Origin: Hellea sp042093735
Lineage (GTDB): Bacteria; Pseudomonadota; Alphaproteobacteria; Caulobacterales; Maricaulaceae
Assembly (NCBI GenBank): GCA_042093735.1
Contig: JBELEM010000015.1
Span: forward strand, 1-16,563
Reading direction: 5' to 3'
Length of the DNA: 16,563 bases
Made by a program: the position numbers and the translations under genes. The notes under the pieces were generated by a model, which saw only the letters and a program-made list of their open reading frames with translations, did no database searches and had not been told where the DNA came from. Shown piece by piece: positions 7,940 through 15,498 of the stretch (position 1 is the stretch's first letter; every line of letters begins with the position of its first letter).

Positions 7940-9091
7940 ATGACAGAAATTTATTCTCTATCAAAGCCGCCCAGTAATATAGACTTACTGAATGATGAAG
8001 AAGTTTTAGACCGCGTATTTAATCATATTGATAACGGCACTACCGACCTTGGAAATGAAACTTGGCAGGAACCGACATCACATTATTATAAGCAAGCACG
8101 TTTTGAGGCGGAATTAGAGCTATTAAAAAAATTGCCAGTACCATTTTGCCCATCTGCTGCCTTATCGAAGAATGGCAGCTATATAGCCCGTAAAGCTGCA
8201 GGTACGCCTTTATTAGTTGTTAGAGGTTTAGACGGGGTTGTAAGAGCATTCATCAACGCCTGCCGGCATAGAGGTATGCAAGTTGCTAGTGGTAACGGCT
8301 GCGCCAAAGCATTTGTTTGCCCCTATCATGCTTGGACTTATAATCTTGAGGGAAAGTTAAAAAGGATACCGGGTGAAGAAGCTTTCCCAGGTTTTAACAT
8401 GACTGAAAATGGTCTTGTTGAAATTAGCGCGAAAGAAAAAGGCGGGATTATTTATGTGATGCAAAAGGGAAAAATTAAAGATGGCATGCTAGATAAGTGT
8501 CTTGATTTTTTTTCTAGCGAACAGCAACTTTTTCAAAGTGGTGAAATTGAAGAAAAAGCAAATTGGAAGATTTTAATTGAAACATTATTAGAGGGTTATC
8601 ATATCAAATCCCTCCACCAAAAATCATTTTATCCTTATGGTTTAGATAATACAAATCTAGTGGAAACATACGGACCAAATGCGAGAGTTATTTTTCCATT
8701 TAGAAGAATTGAAAAATTAAGGTCTTCTGACTCTAAAAAGCAGACTATTAACGGAAGTATGACATCTGTATATCATCTTTATCCAAATGCGAGCGTTACC
8801 GTACTATCTAAGCATTCTAACCTTACAATTATGGAGCCCATTAGTCCGGGTCACTCAAAGCTTGTCTCATATACTTTAGTAAACAGGCAAACAGATGATT
8901 TTAAAATCTCTGTAGATGATGCAAAACGCGATTCCGATTTTGTATCAAATTTTGGATTAAGTGAAGATTTAGAGGCGGCACGGGCTATCCAAGAAACTGT
9001 ATCATCTGATGCAAATAGCCACCTTACCTTTGGTTTGTTTGAAAAAGCTATTGTAAACTTTCATAAGCATCTTGCCGAAGATTTAAAATAA
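7940..9091 (+). CDS. Rieske non-heme iron ring-hydroxylating oxygenase, alpha subunit
   Basis: This 383-residue protein is a cytoplasmic oxygenase component. The Rieske [2Fe-2S] motif is C108-x-H110-x16-C127-x2-H130 (ACRHRGMQ, then CPYHAWTY). The mononuclear iron site is in the SRPBCC catalytic domain: NWKILIE at 208-214, then LLEGYHIKSLH with H221 and H226; D343 (GLSEDLEAA) is the likely third ligand. The residue at the bridging position between the two iron centres is E218, not the Asp of classical naphthalene-type dioxygenases. A Glu at this place is known from carnitine oxygenase CntA and other quaternary-amine Rieske enzymes, but it also occurs in other groups. The C-terminal FGLFEKAIVNFHKHLAE matches the usual family tail. 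No reductase, ferredoxin or beta subunit is adjacent. An in-frame TGA at 7931 limits the start to ATG 7940; the GGGA at 7914-7917 is too far upstream to be a good ribosome-binding site. The substrate is unknown. Confidence 0.92.
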   Translation: MTEIYSLSKPPSNIDLLNDEEVLDRVFNHIDNGTTDLGNETWQEPTSHYYKQARFEAELELLKKLPVPFCPSAALSKNGSYIARKAAGTPLLVVRGLDGVVRAFINACRHRGMQVASGNGCAKAFVCPYHAWTYNLEGKLKRIPGEEAFPGFNMTENGLVEISAKEKGGIIYVMQKGKIKDGMLDKCLDFFSSEQQLFQSGEIEEKANWKILIETLLEGYHIKSLHQKSFYPYGLDNTNLVETYGPNARVIFPFRRIEKLRSSDSKKQTINGSMTSVYHLYPNASVTVLSKHSNLTIMEPISPGHSKLVSYTLVNRQTDDFKISVDDAKRDSDFVSNFGLSEDLEAARAIQETVSSDANSHLTFGLFEKAIVNFHKHLAEDLK

Positions 9092-9139
9092 TATAACAAT
9101 ACCGTAAGAAAAATTAAATATATTTAAATTGGAGTTTCT

Positions 9140-9517
9140 ATGTTTAGTCACGTTATGTTGGGCGCTAATAATATTGAGAAATCAAAAATATTTTACGATG
9201 CTGCGTTAGGCGCAATGGGGGTTAAACCGTCATTCATAGATCCCAAGGGACGTGCTATGTACCTTCATTCTGGTGGTATTTTACTCCTTACAAAACCAAT
9301 AGATGGCAAAGAGGCAACTGCCGCTAATGGCAGTACAATAGGTTTCGCAGCAAAGACACCAGAGGAAGCGGATGCTTTTCATGCAGCAGGGCTTGCGAAT
9401 GGTGGTACGGCAATTGAAGATCCCCCAGGATGGCGCGAGAATGGAGCAATGCGGTTGTATTTATCATATCTAAGAGACCCGTCGGGTAATAAAATATGCG
9501 CTATGTATCAGGGGTAA
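9140..9517 (+). CDS. VOC-fold (glyoxalase/bleomycin-resistance-like) protein
   Basis: This 125-residue single-domain protein of the vicinal oxygen chelate superfamily has the usual length and two beta-alpha-beta-beta-beta modules: MFSHVMLGANNIEKSKIFYD at 1-20 and STIGFAAKTPEEADAFHAAG at 65-84. It ends LRDPSGNKICAMY. Of the standard metal-ligand positions, H4 is present. The His normally opening the second module (as in HIAF) is absent, and the C-terminal Glu position is C120. It is therefore unlikely to be a classical metal-dependent glyoxalase I. From memory, the GNKICA form is common in one bacterial VOC subgroup of unknown function. A GGAG ribosome-binding site at 9131-9134 lies 5 bp before the ATG. 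It sits 48 bp after the Rieske oxygenase gene and may be co-transcribed with it, possibly acting on the same substrate series or binding a ligand. Confidence 0.85.
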   Translation: MFSHVMLGANNIEKSKIFYDAALGAMGVKPSFIDPKGRAMYLHSGGILLLTKPIDGKEATAANGSTIGFAAKTPEEADAFHAAGLANGGTAIEDPPGWRENGAMRLYLSYLRDPSGNKICAMYQG

Positions 9518-9567
9518 ATAATCTTTGCAAAGCTGTTATTATTTAGAAACTTTTCTTAATTGTTTTT

Positions 9568-12500
9568 TTATTTCAGATTTTTGTTAAGTGAGCGACGAAA
9601 TTTTGCGATGAGTATTTTATTTTCTTTATTATACTGTTTTATGCTTTCTTCTTTTATGTATCCATAACCCTTAATTTTATCGGGTAAATTGGCTATATCA
9701 ATTGCAAGAGCATAATTATCATTTGTTAGCCCTTTTATTAACATATTAATAGTAGCCTCATATTGTATTATAAGGTTTCGCTCTGTTTTACGTTCTAAAG
9801 TATATCCAAAAATATCAAAGGGTGTGCCGCGTAACCCTTTCATATTTGATATAATTTTAAGAATTGGCGTTATCCAACCACCTATTTCATATTTTCTTGG
9901 ACGTCCAGTATGTGGATCTTTTTTAGAAATCAGAGGAGGGGACAGATGATACTTAATTTTATAATTACCATCAAAGGTTTCAGCGAGTTTTTCTGCAAAT
10001 CCTGGTAAAGTTTGTAGTCTTGAAACTTCATATTCGTCTTTATATGCCATTAGCTTATATGCATAAGTTGCGACAGAACGGGTAAAGCCTACGTGATCTA
10101 TTGCCTTATTTTTTTCTGCGTCCATAGTTTTTTGAATGAGGTCTTTATATCTATGAGCATAGGAAGCATTTTGATAGAGTGTTAAATCGGCAATGCGCTC
10201 TTCAATAAATTCAAAGTCTGATTTTGACTTTAGAGGCTTTGCTTTTATTAACTTTGATATTGCTAAAGGTTTATACGCTGCAAGACGGCCCCATTCAAAA
10301 GCTTTTTTATTCCAATCTGGTTTTACACCGTTTAGTTCTATCGCCTTAAATATCGACTCTTTACCTATTGGTAATGTACCTTTTTGCCAGGCATAGCCGA
10401 CCATGAATAAATTTGCTCCAATTGAGTCTCCTAGTAATTTTACAGCCATATGAGTTGCATTTAAGTATTCGATATTTTCAGTAGCAAGCACAGCAGAAAA
10501 TCGGTTTTGCAAAGTATCTAAAGGGTAGTTAAGGTTAGGATTGTGTATAAAATCACTCGATATTGTTTTTTCTAAATTAATAAATGCCTTTGTTTTATTG
10601 GGATTTAACGTTTCTAAAACTTTATCCATGCCTGAAGTCATCATGTCACAAGCGATTAAAACATCTGACTTGCCATTTGTTAGTCGAGCAGAATTAATTT
10701 CGGATTGGCAATTTGCAAACTGAATGTGTGTCATAACAGGTCCACCTTTTTGTGCGAATCCCATTTGATCGACAACAGATATTCCTTTGCCTTCTATATG
10801 TGCGGCAGTTCCTAACAACGCACCAATTGTTATTACTCCCGTTCCACCAACACCTGCTATTAGCACACCATAAGTTCTACCATTTACAATATTGTATAAT
10901 CGGGGTGAAGGTATTGAACCTTCAAAGCTATTAGTTTCTACACCTTGTTTTATATAGCCCCCATAAACAGTTACAAAGCTTGGACAGAAGCCATCAACGC
11001 AAGAAAAGTCCTTATTGCAAGACGACTGATGTATCTGTCGCTTACGGCCATACTCTGTATCTAACGGCTGAACGGATAGGCAGTTGGACTTTTTAGAACA
11101 ATCACCACACCCTTCACAAAGACGATCATTAATAAAGGCGCGTTTGGGTGGATCGGGAAAGGTTCCGCGTTTACGACGACGACGTTTTTCAGCTGCGCAA
11201 GTTTGATCATAAATTAATACTGTTGTACCCTTAATGTCTCTTAGATCGCGTTGGACACTGTCAAGCTCTCGTCGGTGATGAATAGTAGTTCCAATTGCAA
11301 AGTCTGCTTTCTTTCCATATTTTTTCGGTTCATCAGTAATTACAGCAATTCGTTTTACCCCTTCTTGGTAAACTTGATGAGTAATCATTTGTACGGTAAT
11401 TTGTCCATCAATAGGCTGTCCGCCTGTCATTGCAACGGCATCATTGTAGAGTATTTTAAATGTAATATTAGACCCAGCTGCAACAGTTGCTCTGATGGCC
11501 AGTGAACCGCTATGAAAGTAGGTGCCATCTCCCAATTGCTGAAATACGTGTTTTTCATTTACAAAAGGCTCCTCGCCAATCCAAGTCGCGCCTTCTCCTC
11601 CCATATGGGTAAAGCCCTCAACGTTTCTGTCCATCCAAGTTGCCATATAATGGCAGCCAACACCGCCTATTGCTTTGCTACCTTCAGGAATTTTAGTAGA
11701 AGTATTATGAGGGCATCCAGAACAAAAATAAGGTATATGTTTGGTATGGATTGAGTCTGCTTTTGCTACAGCTTTTTTGCAATTATTTATTAACTTTAGT
11801 CGAGACTCGATGGCTTTACTTGTGTAAAAATAAGAGATTCTCTGAGCTATAATTCGCGCTACCCTGTCTGAATTGGTTTGCTTGTAATCTACAACTAGTG
11901 GATTGCCATTTTCATCTTCTCTTCCAACTATTCGGGGGCGTTCTTTGTCTGAGAGATCATAACATCCACGCATAAACCCATTTTGTATTTGCTCGCGTTT
12001 GTCCTCTATTACCAGAACTTCATCCATGCCTCTAGCAAACTTTCTGTATAAATTATCGTCCGAGGGAAAGGGCATAGCTATTTTGAGCACACTGATGCCA
12101 AGGGATTTAGCTTTTTTCTCATTAATACCCAGGTCACTTAGAGCTTGGTTCACATTGCTCCACTCCTTACCCATGGCAACAATACCAAATTTTTTCTTCG
12201 GGCTCTCAAGTGTAATACGATTAAGATTATTAGCACGTGCGAATGCCAAAGCTGCTGGCAATTTGTACTTTCTTGCGCGTTTATCCATATCATATATGTC
12301 ATTTAGGCGCCGAGAGTTAACGCCGTCTTTTGGGAACATAAATTTTGGATAGGAAATCTTAATTCGATTGTAATCGCCATCAATTGATGCGGATGTCTCA
12401 GTTGTCTCAGGTATTAATTTATAGCCGACAAAGGACCCGCAGAATCGCGATAAAGCAATACCATAAATACCTAAGTCAAAAACATCTTGAATGTCTGCTG

Positions 12501-13032
12501 GGTACAACACTGGCATGAGTAGGTCTTCAAAAAGCAGTTCAGAATGATAGGGGTCAGTTGTGGAGGTCATATCAGGGTCGTCACCACAAAGTACAAGGAC
12601 TCCACCGTGCTTTGCCGTGCCGTGTAAAGTAGCTTGGCGTAAACCATCAATTGTTTGATCTAGCCCCGGCCCTTTACCATACCACATTGAGTAAACACCA
12701 TCATATTTTGCATCACCTGTAAAACCGACTTTTTGGGTTCCCCAAACTGCAGTCATAGCCATATTTTCATTGAGACCGGGCCAGAATTTAACATGATTTT
12801 CCTTGAGAGTTTCCCCCCCGGCACGCCATAGCTCCATATCAATAGCTGTCATAGGAGATCCTCTATAGCCAGATATAAATCCACCCGTGTTCAGCCCTGC
12901 TTTTTCATCTATTTTTCTTTGAACCATCATCAAGCGAATAATTGCTTGTTGTCCTGTCACATATACGCGTCCACGGTCTAGGATGTACTTATCTGCAAGG
13001 GTAATATTTGGAAGTTTTATGGTTGAATTCAT
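9568..13032 (-). CDS. Fused indolepyruvate ferredoxin oxidoreductase (IorA-IorB type), 1154 aa
   Basis: This protein oxidatively decarboxylates aryl-2-oxoacids (indolepyruvate, phenylpyruvate) to acyl-CoA, passing electrons to ferredoxin or an equivalent. The single chain matches the aerobic proteobacterial fusion. Residues of about 15-400 are the pyruvate-ferredoxin-oxidoreductase N-terminal and transketolase-C-like region (GYRGSPM at 55-61). The TPP-binding domain spans about 430-620, with C437/C440 in CSGCPHN, GGVGCHYM, GDGTYFHSG at 501-509, and ILYNDAVAMTGGQP. An Fe-S segment carries C639, C642, C645 and C651, then C672, C678 and C683 (CVDGFCPSF). The gamma/IorB-like domain starts at about 722 with the nucleotide-binding GVLIAGVGGTGV. 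The C-terminal 300 residues match the helical extension of this family. An in-frame TAA six codons upstream of the ATG fixes the N-terminus within a few residues; the ribosome-binding site is weak. It is convergent with the VOC gene and preceded by an AT-rich spacer, so it probably has its own promoter. No ferredoxin gene is adjacent. Confidence 0.95.
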   Translation of the reverse strand: MNSTIKLPNITLADKYILDRGRVYVTGQQAIIRLMMVQRKIDEKAGLNTGGFISGYRGSPMTAIDMELWRAGGETLKENHVKFWPGLNENMAMTAVWGTQKVGFTGDAKYDGVYSMWYGKGPGLDQTIDGLRQATLHGTAKHGGVLVLCGDDPDMTSTTDPYHSELLFEDLLMPVLYPADIQDVFDLGIYGIALSRFCGSFVGYKLIPETTETSASIDGDYNRIKISYPKFMFPKDGVNSRRLNDIYDMDKRARKYKLPAALAFARANNLNRITLESPKKKFGIVAMGKEWSNVNQALSDLGINEKKAKSLGISVLKIAMPFPSDDNLYRKFARGMDEVLVIEDKREQIQNGFMRGCYDLSDKERPRIVGREDENGNPLVVDYKQTNSDRVARIIAQRISYFYTSKAIESRLKLINNCKKAVAKADSIHTKHIPYFCSGCPHNTSTKIPEGSKAIGGVGCHYMATWMDRNVEGFTHMGGEGATWIGEEPFVNEKHVFQQLGDGTYFHSGSLAIRATVAAGSNITFKILYNDAVAMTGGQPIDGQITVQMITHQVYQEGVKRIAVITDEPKKYGKKADFAIGTTIHHRRELDSVQRDLRDIKGTTVLIYDQTCAAEKRRRRKRGTFPDPPKRAFINDRLCEGCGDCSKKSNCLSVQPLDTEYGRKRQIHQSSCNKDFSCVDGFCPSFVTVYGGYIKQGVETNSFEGSIPSPRLYNIVNGRTYGVLIAGVGGTGVITIGALLGTAAHIEGKGISVVDQMGFAQKGGPVMTHIQFANCQSEINSARLTNGKSDVLIACDMMTSGMDKVLETLNPNKTKAFINLEKTISSDFIHNPNLNYPLDTLQNRFSAVLATENIEYLNATHMAVKLLGDSIGANLFMVGYAWQKGTLPIGKESIFKAIELNGVKPDWNKKAFEWGRLAAYKPLAISKLIKAKPLKSKSDFEFIEERIADLTLYQNASYAHRYKDLIQKTMDAEKNKAIDHVGFTRSVATYAYKLMAYKDEYEVSRLQTLPGFAEKLAETFDGNYKIKYHLSPPLISKKDPHTGRPRKYEIGGWITPILKIISNMKGLRGTPFDIFGYTLERKTERNLIIQYEATINMLIKGLTNDNYALAIDIANLPDKIKGYGYIKEESIKQYNKENKILIAKFRRSLNKNLK

Positions 13033-13466
13033 CTCTGTACTTGCCCGATCTTAATAAAGCGTAGGAATATTTCTCCTGGGTAGGTCACGAAACTTTGATT
13101 ACAGGATTCAATAAAATTTTTGATATCCTCCAAAAAACAGGCTTTATGATTTTGTACGTACTTATTTTTTCGATTAATTTTATTGTTATTTTTATCTGTT
13201 GGGTTGCTTTAAAATAAATGAAATTAAGCGCCCGTGAGTTATGCCAGTTTTTATTAAAGGAAATATTTATGGTAATCTCACTTAAAAATTTTATACTTTT
13301 TGAGTCAATTTATATTCTAATATATATATAAATTAAGTAAAAAAATTGCTTTTTTAAAATTTAAAGTATTAAAATATACCCTATAAATACTATTATTTAG
13401 AATAATATTTTATTTATAAGCGTTATACTTAATCTCTGGTCATTCTAAAAACTTATCGGAATTAAA
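13033..13466 (-). other. AT-rich intergenic spacer between the fused oxidoreductase and the sulfonate operon
   Basis: This is 434 bp without a credible gene. It should contain the end of the xsc-pta-yeiH transcript and the promoter of the downstream oxidoreductase gene, both on the minus strand, but I could not assign a convincing -35/-10 pair or a GC-rich terminator hairpin. Visible structure: a perfect 7-bp inverted repeat at 13391-13407; an inverted repeat TTTTTG/CAAAAA at 13117-13136 with an 8-base loop; and a run of alternating TA near 13319-13331. From about 13275 to 13430 it is almost entirely A and T. No tRNA-like fold was seen. Confidence 0.6.
13391..13407. repeat. Perfect 7-bp inverted repeat downstream of the sulfonate operon
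   Basis: TATTATT, a three-base loop (TAG), then AATAATA. It lies about 60 bp beyond the exporter stop codon. The stem has no G or C, so it would be a poor intrinsic terminator; it could be a transcript-end or protein-binding element, or chance in an AT-rich tract. Confidence 0.45.
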
Positions 13467-14474
13467 TTATGCTATTATCGATATCCCAATTAGTAGCATC
13501 GCGCCCATAAACGCTGTAGTTAAAGTCATGATAGTAAGGGGTTTTGTACCAACCTTCATAACTAACTTCGTATCTGTTTTTATTCCGATAGCGACTAAGG
13601 ATACGATTAGTGCCCAATATGCTGATATATTACCGGCGTTCTTAGCTAAATCAGGAACAATATTTAAGCAGCTAAGCAACGCTAATAGGCAAAAAACAAT
13701 TAAAAACGGAGGTGTGCTCGCCTTAAGTTTGGACCTCACGTTAGGGTAGGGTGTGCTAGAGCCTTTTCCCCAGACCAGCGATATAATGATAATAACTGGT
13801 AATAGCATGGAGACGCGTATGAGTTTAAATATAACGGCAAGATCTCCTGCCTCATTTGAGACTGCATATCCAGCACCTACAGCCTGTGATACATTATGTA
13901 TTCCGCCTCCCATAAAAATCCCGCTTTCTAATATATTTAAATTTAAAGCATTGGATACAAATGGATATAACAGCATAGCTAATGTAGACAGAACAGTTAT
14001 GCCTGCAATAGTAATTGCGAGCTGAGCATCTCGAAGCGGGTTGTCCTCCAGAGCTGAGCAAATTGCTGCAGCCGCAGATACGCCGCATATTCCAACAGCG
14101 CCGCTCATAAGAATAGAAAAATCCTTTGACTGGCCTAATGCCCTAGCTATTGCGTATCCCACCAGTAGCGTTGTTATAAGAGTTAAAATAACAAAAAGCG
14201 GAGCCATGAAACCCACTTGAGATAGGTCGGTTAAATCTATGCGTAGACCCATTAATGCAACGCCGGTATAAAGTAAGCCGCGAGAGCTCCAGTTTATTCC
14301 ATCTTTTAAAATAGAAACGGAATTTAAAACATGCAGCAATAGTCCAATTATAATGGCAAGCAACATTACGGGTATCATAGTTATTTTTGATATATGGGCT
14401 GCTAAAATACCTGCTAGAATACAAACAAGAAGACCTGGTGTGTAGTTTTTGATTTTTGATAACCTTATTTGCAT
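13467..14474 (-). CDS. yeiH: UPF0324/YeiH-family membrane protein, putative sulfite or sulfate exporter
   Basis: This is a 335-residue inner-membrane protein with about ten hydrophobic segments, the normal length for the family (putative sulfate exporter family). Family signatures are visible: GAVGICGVSAAAAIC at 125-139, AITIAGITVLSTLAML at 153-168, GGGIHNVSQAVGAGYAVS at 189-206, and FKLIRVSML at 216-224. Members named TauZ or SuyZ in sulfonate degraders are, from memory, placed in this family and are proposed to expel the sulfite or sulfate released from sulfonates. Here the ATG overlaps the pta stop codon by one base (TAATG), implying translational coupling with Pta and hence production together with Xsc. 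It is the last gene of the xsc-pta-exporter operon. The transported ion has not been shown biochemically for most members; export of the sulfur product is inference from context. Confidence 0.9.
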   Translation of the reverse strand: MQIRLSKIKNYTPGLLVCILAGILAAHISKITMIPVMLLAIIIGLLLHVLNSVSILKDGINWSSRGLLYTGVALMGLRIDLTDLSQVGFMAPLFVILTLITTLLVGYAIARALGQSKDFSILMSGAVGICGVSAAAAICSALEDNPLRDAQLAITIAGITVLSTLAMLLYPFVSNALNLNILESGIFMGGGIHNVSQAVGAGYAVSNEAGDLAVIFKLIRVSMLLPVIIIISLVWGKGSSTPYPNVRSKLKASTPPFLIVFCLLALLSCLNIVPDLAKNAGNISAYWALIVSLVAIGIKTDTKLVMKVGTKPLTIMTLTTAFMGAMLLIGISIIA

Positions 14475-15478
14475 TAATTATGATTCCCGCGGGCCTGAGC
14501 TTGAAGTACGGTCACCATAACCATATTAGTTATGGCTTCAACATCAGAACCACGCGATAAGTCATTTGCGGGTTGATTTAGTCCCTGAAGTATCGGCCCA
14601 ATAGCTTTTGCTCCCCCCAGCCGTTCAGTGATTTTATAAGCTATGTTACCTGAGTTTAAATCAGGGAAAATAAATATATTTGCATCTCCTGCGACACTCG
14701 AGTCGGGCGCTTTTTTATTTGCCACTGAAGGTATTATGGCTGCATCAAATTGAAGGGGTCCATCTATTTTTAATTTTGGGTTAATGGCTTTAACTAGTTC
14801 CAAAGTCTCAAATATTTTATTTACATGAGGGTGATTAGCACTTTTATGTGTTGAAAATGATAGAAGTGCAATTTTGGGCTCAAGATTTAATAAAGACTTA
14901 GCTGTTTCCGAAGAGGCAATTGTTATTTGCGTTAACTCCTCTGCATTTGGGTCTATAACGACTCCTCCGTCAGAAAAAATAAAAGACCCTTTTAATGCTT
15001 TTGAATTATGAGGCATTTGCATAATGAAAGAGCTGGAAATAAGTCCATCTGGTTCTTTTGTACCAATAATTTTAAGAGCTGATAAAATAACTTCTTTTGA
15101 AGTATGAACTGCTCCTGCAACAGAACCATCTGCTAGTCCTTTATAAACCATCATATTGGCAAAATTTAGAGATTTTTTAATTTCAGATTTGGTAGCCTCT
15201 AAGTCCACATTTTTGGAGACTTTAAGATTGTAAAAATCTTCTAAAAGCATTTCATATGAAAGAACTGGATCTATTATTGAAATTCTGTGAGTGTTCTCTC
15301 CTGATTTTTTGAGTAAGGCTCGTATCTCCTTCTCATTACCTAAGAGTGTTATTTGAGCTATCTCTTCATTAACTGCATTTATGGCTGCATCTATAACCCT
15401 CTGATCGGCTCCCTCGGCAAGAACGATATGTTTGGGCGATAACCTTGCGCGCTCAAACATTTCGTTAATAGAATTCAT
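14474..15478 (-). CDS. pta: Phosphate acetyltransferase (short, single-domain type)
   Basis: This enzyme converts acetyl phosphate plus CoA to acetyl-CoA and phosphate in the cytoplasm. At 334 residues it is the short PTA_PTB-fold form, without the N-terminal P-loop domain of long enterobacterial Pta. Signatures are GLADGSVAGAVHT (114-126), LLSFSTHKSAN (205-215, active-site Ser/Thr), DGPLQFDAAI (239-248), FPDLNSGNIAYK (271-282) and ILQGLNQPANDLSRG (296-310) with catalytic Arg309. A GAGGG ribosome-binding site lies 5 bp before the ATG. The gene starts 20 bp after the xsc stop and overlaps the exporter start by one base. Its placement shows that its main job here is to convert the acetyl phosphate made by Xsc into acetyl-CoA, not acetate overflow; no ackA gene is present. 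Confidence in the enzyme assignment is high. Confidence 0.95.
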   Translation of the reverse strand: MNSINEMFERARLSPKHIVLAEGADQRVIDAAINAVNEEIAQITLLGNEKEIRALLKKSGENTHRISIIDPVLSYEMLLEDFYNLKVSKNVDLEATKSEIKKSLNFANMMVYKGLADGSVAGAVHTSKEVILSALKIIGTKEPDGLISSSFIMQMPHNSKALKGSFIFSDGGVVIDPNAEELTQITIASSETAKSLLNLEPKIALLSFSTHKSANHPHVNKIFETLELVKAINPKLKIDGPLQFDAAIIPSVANKKAPDSSVAGDANIFIFPDLNSGNIAYKITERLGGAKAIGPILQGLNQPANDLSRGSDVEAITNMVMVTVLQAQARGNHN

Positions 15479-15498
15479 GAAAACCCTCTAAATTAAAC

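Noticed and set aside
11999..12352. 117-residue plus-strand ORF inside the fused oxidoreductase gene, and similar antisense ORFs in the M14, exporter and xsc genes
   Set aside because: Each lies wholly within a strongly conserved gene on the other strand, with no ribosome-binding site or recognisable domain.
13269..13331. A 20-codon plus-strand ORF with AAAGGA upstream, encoding a hydrophobic peptide
   Set aside because: Very short, lies in extreme AT-rich sequence where such peptides arise by chance, and opposes all flanking genes.
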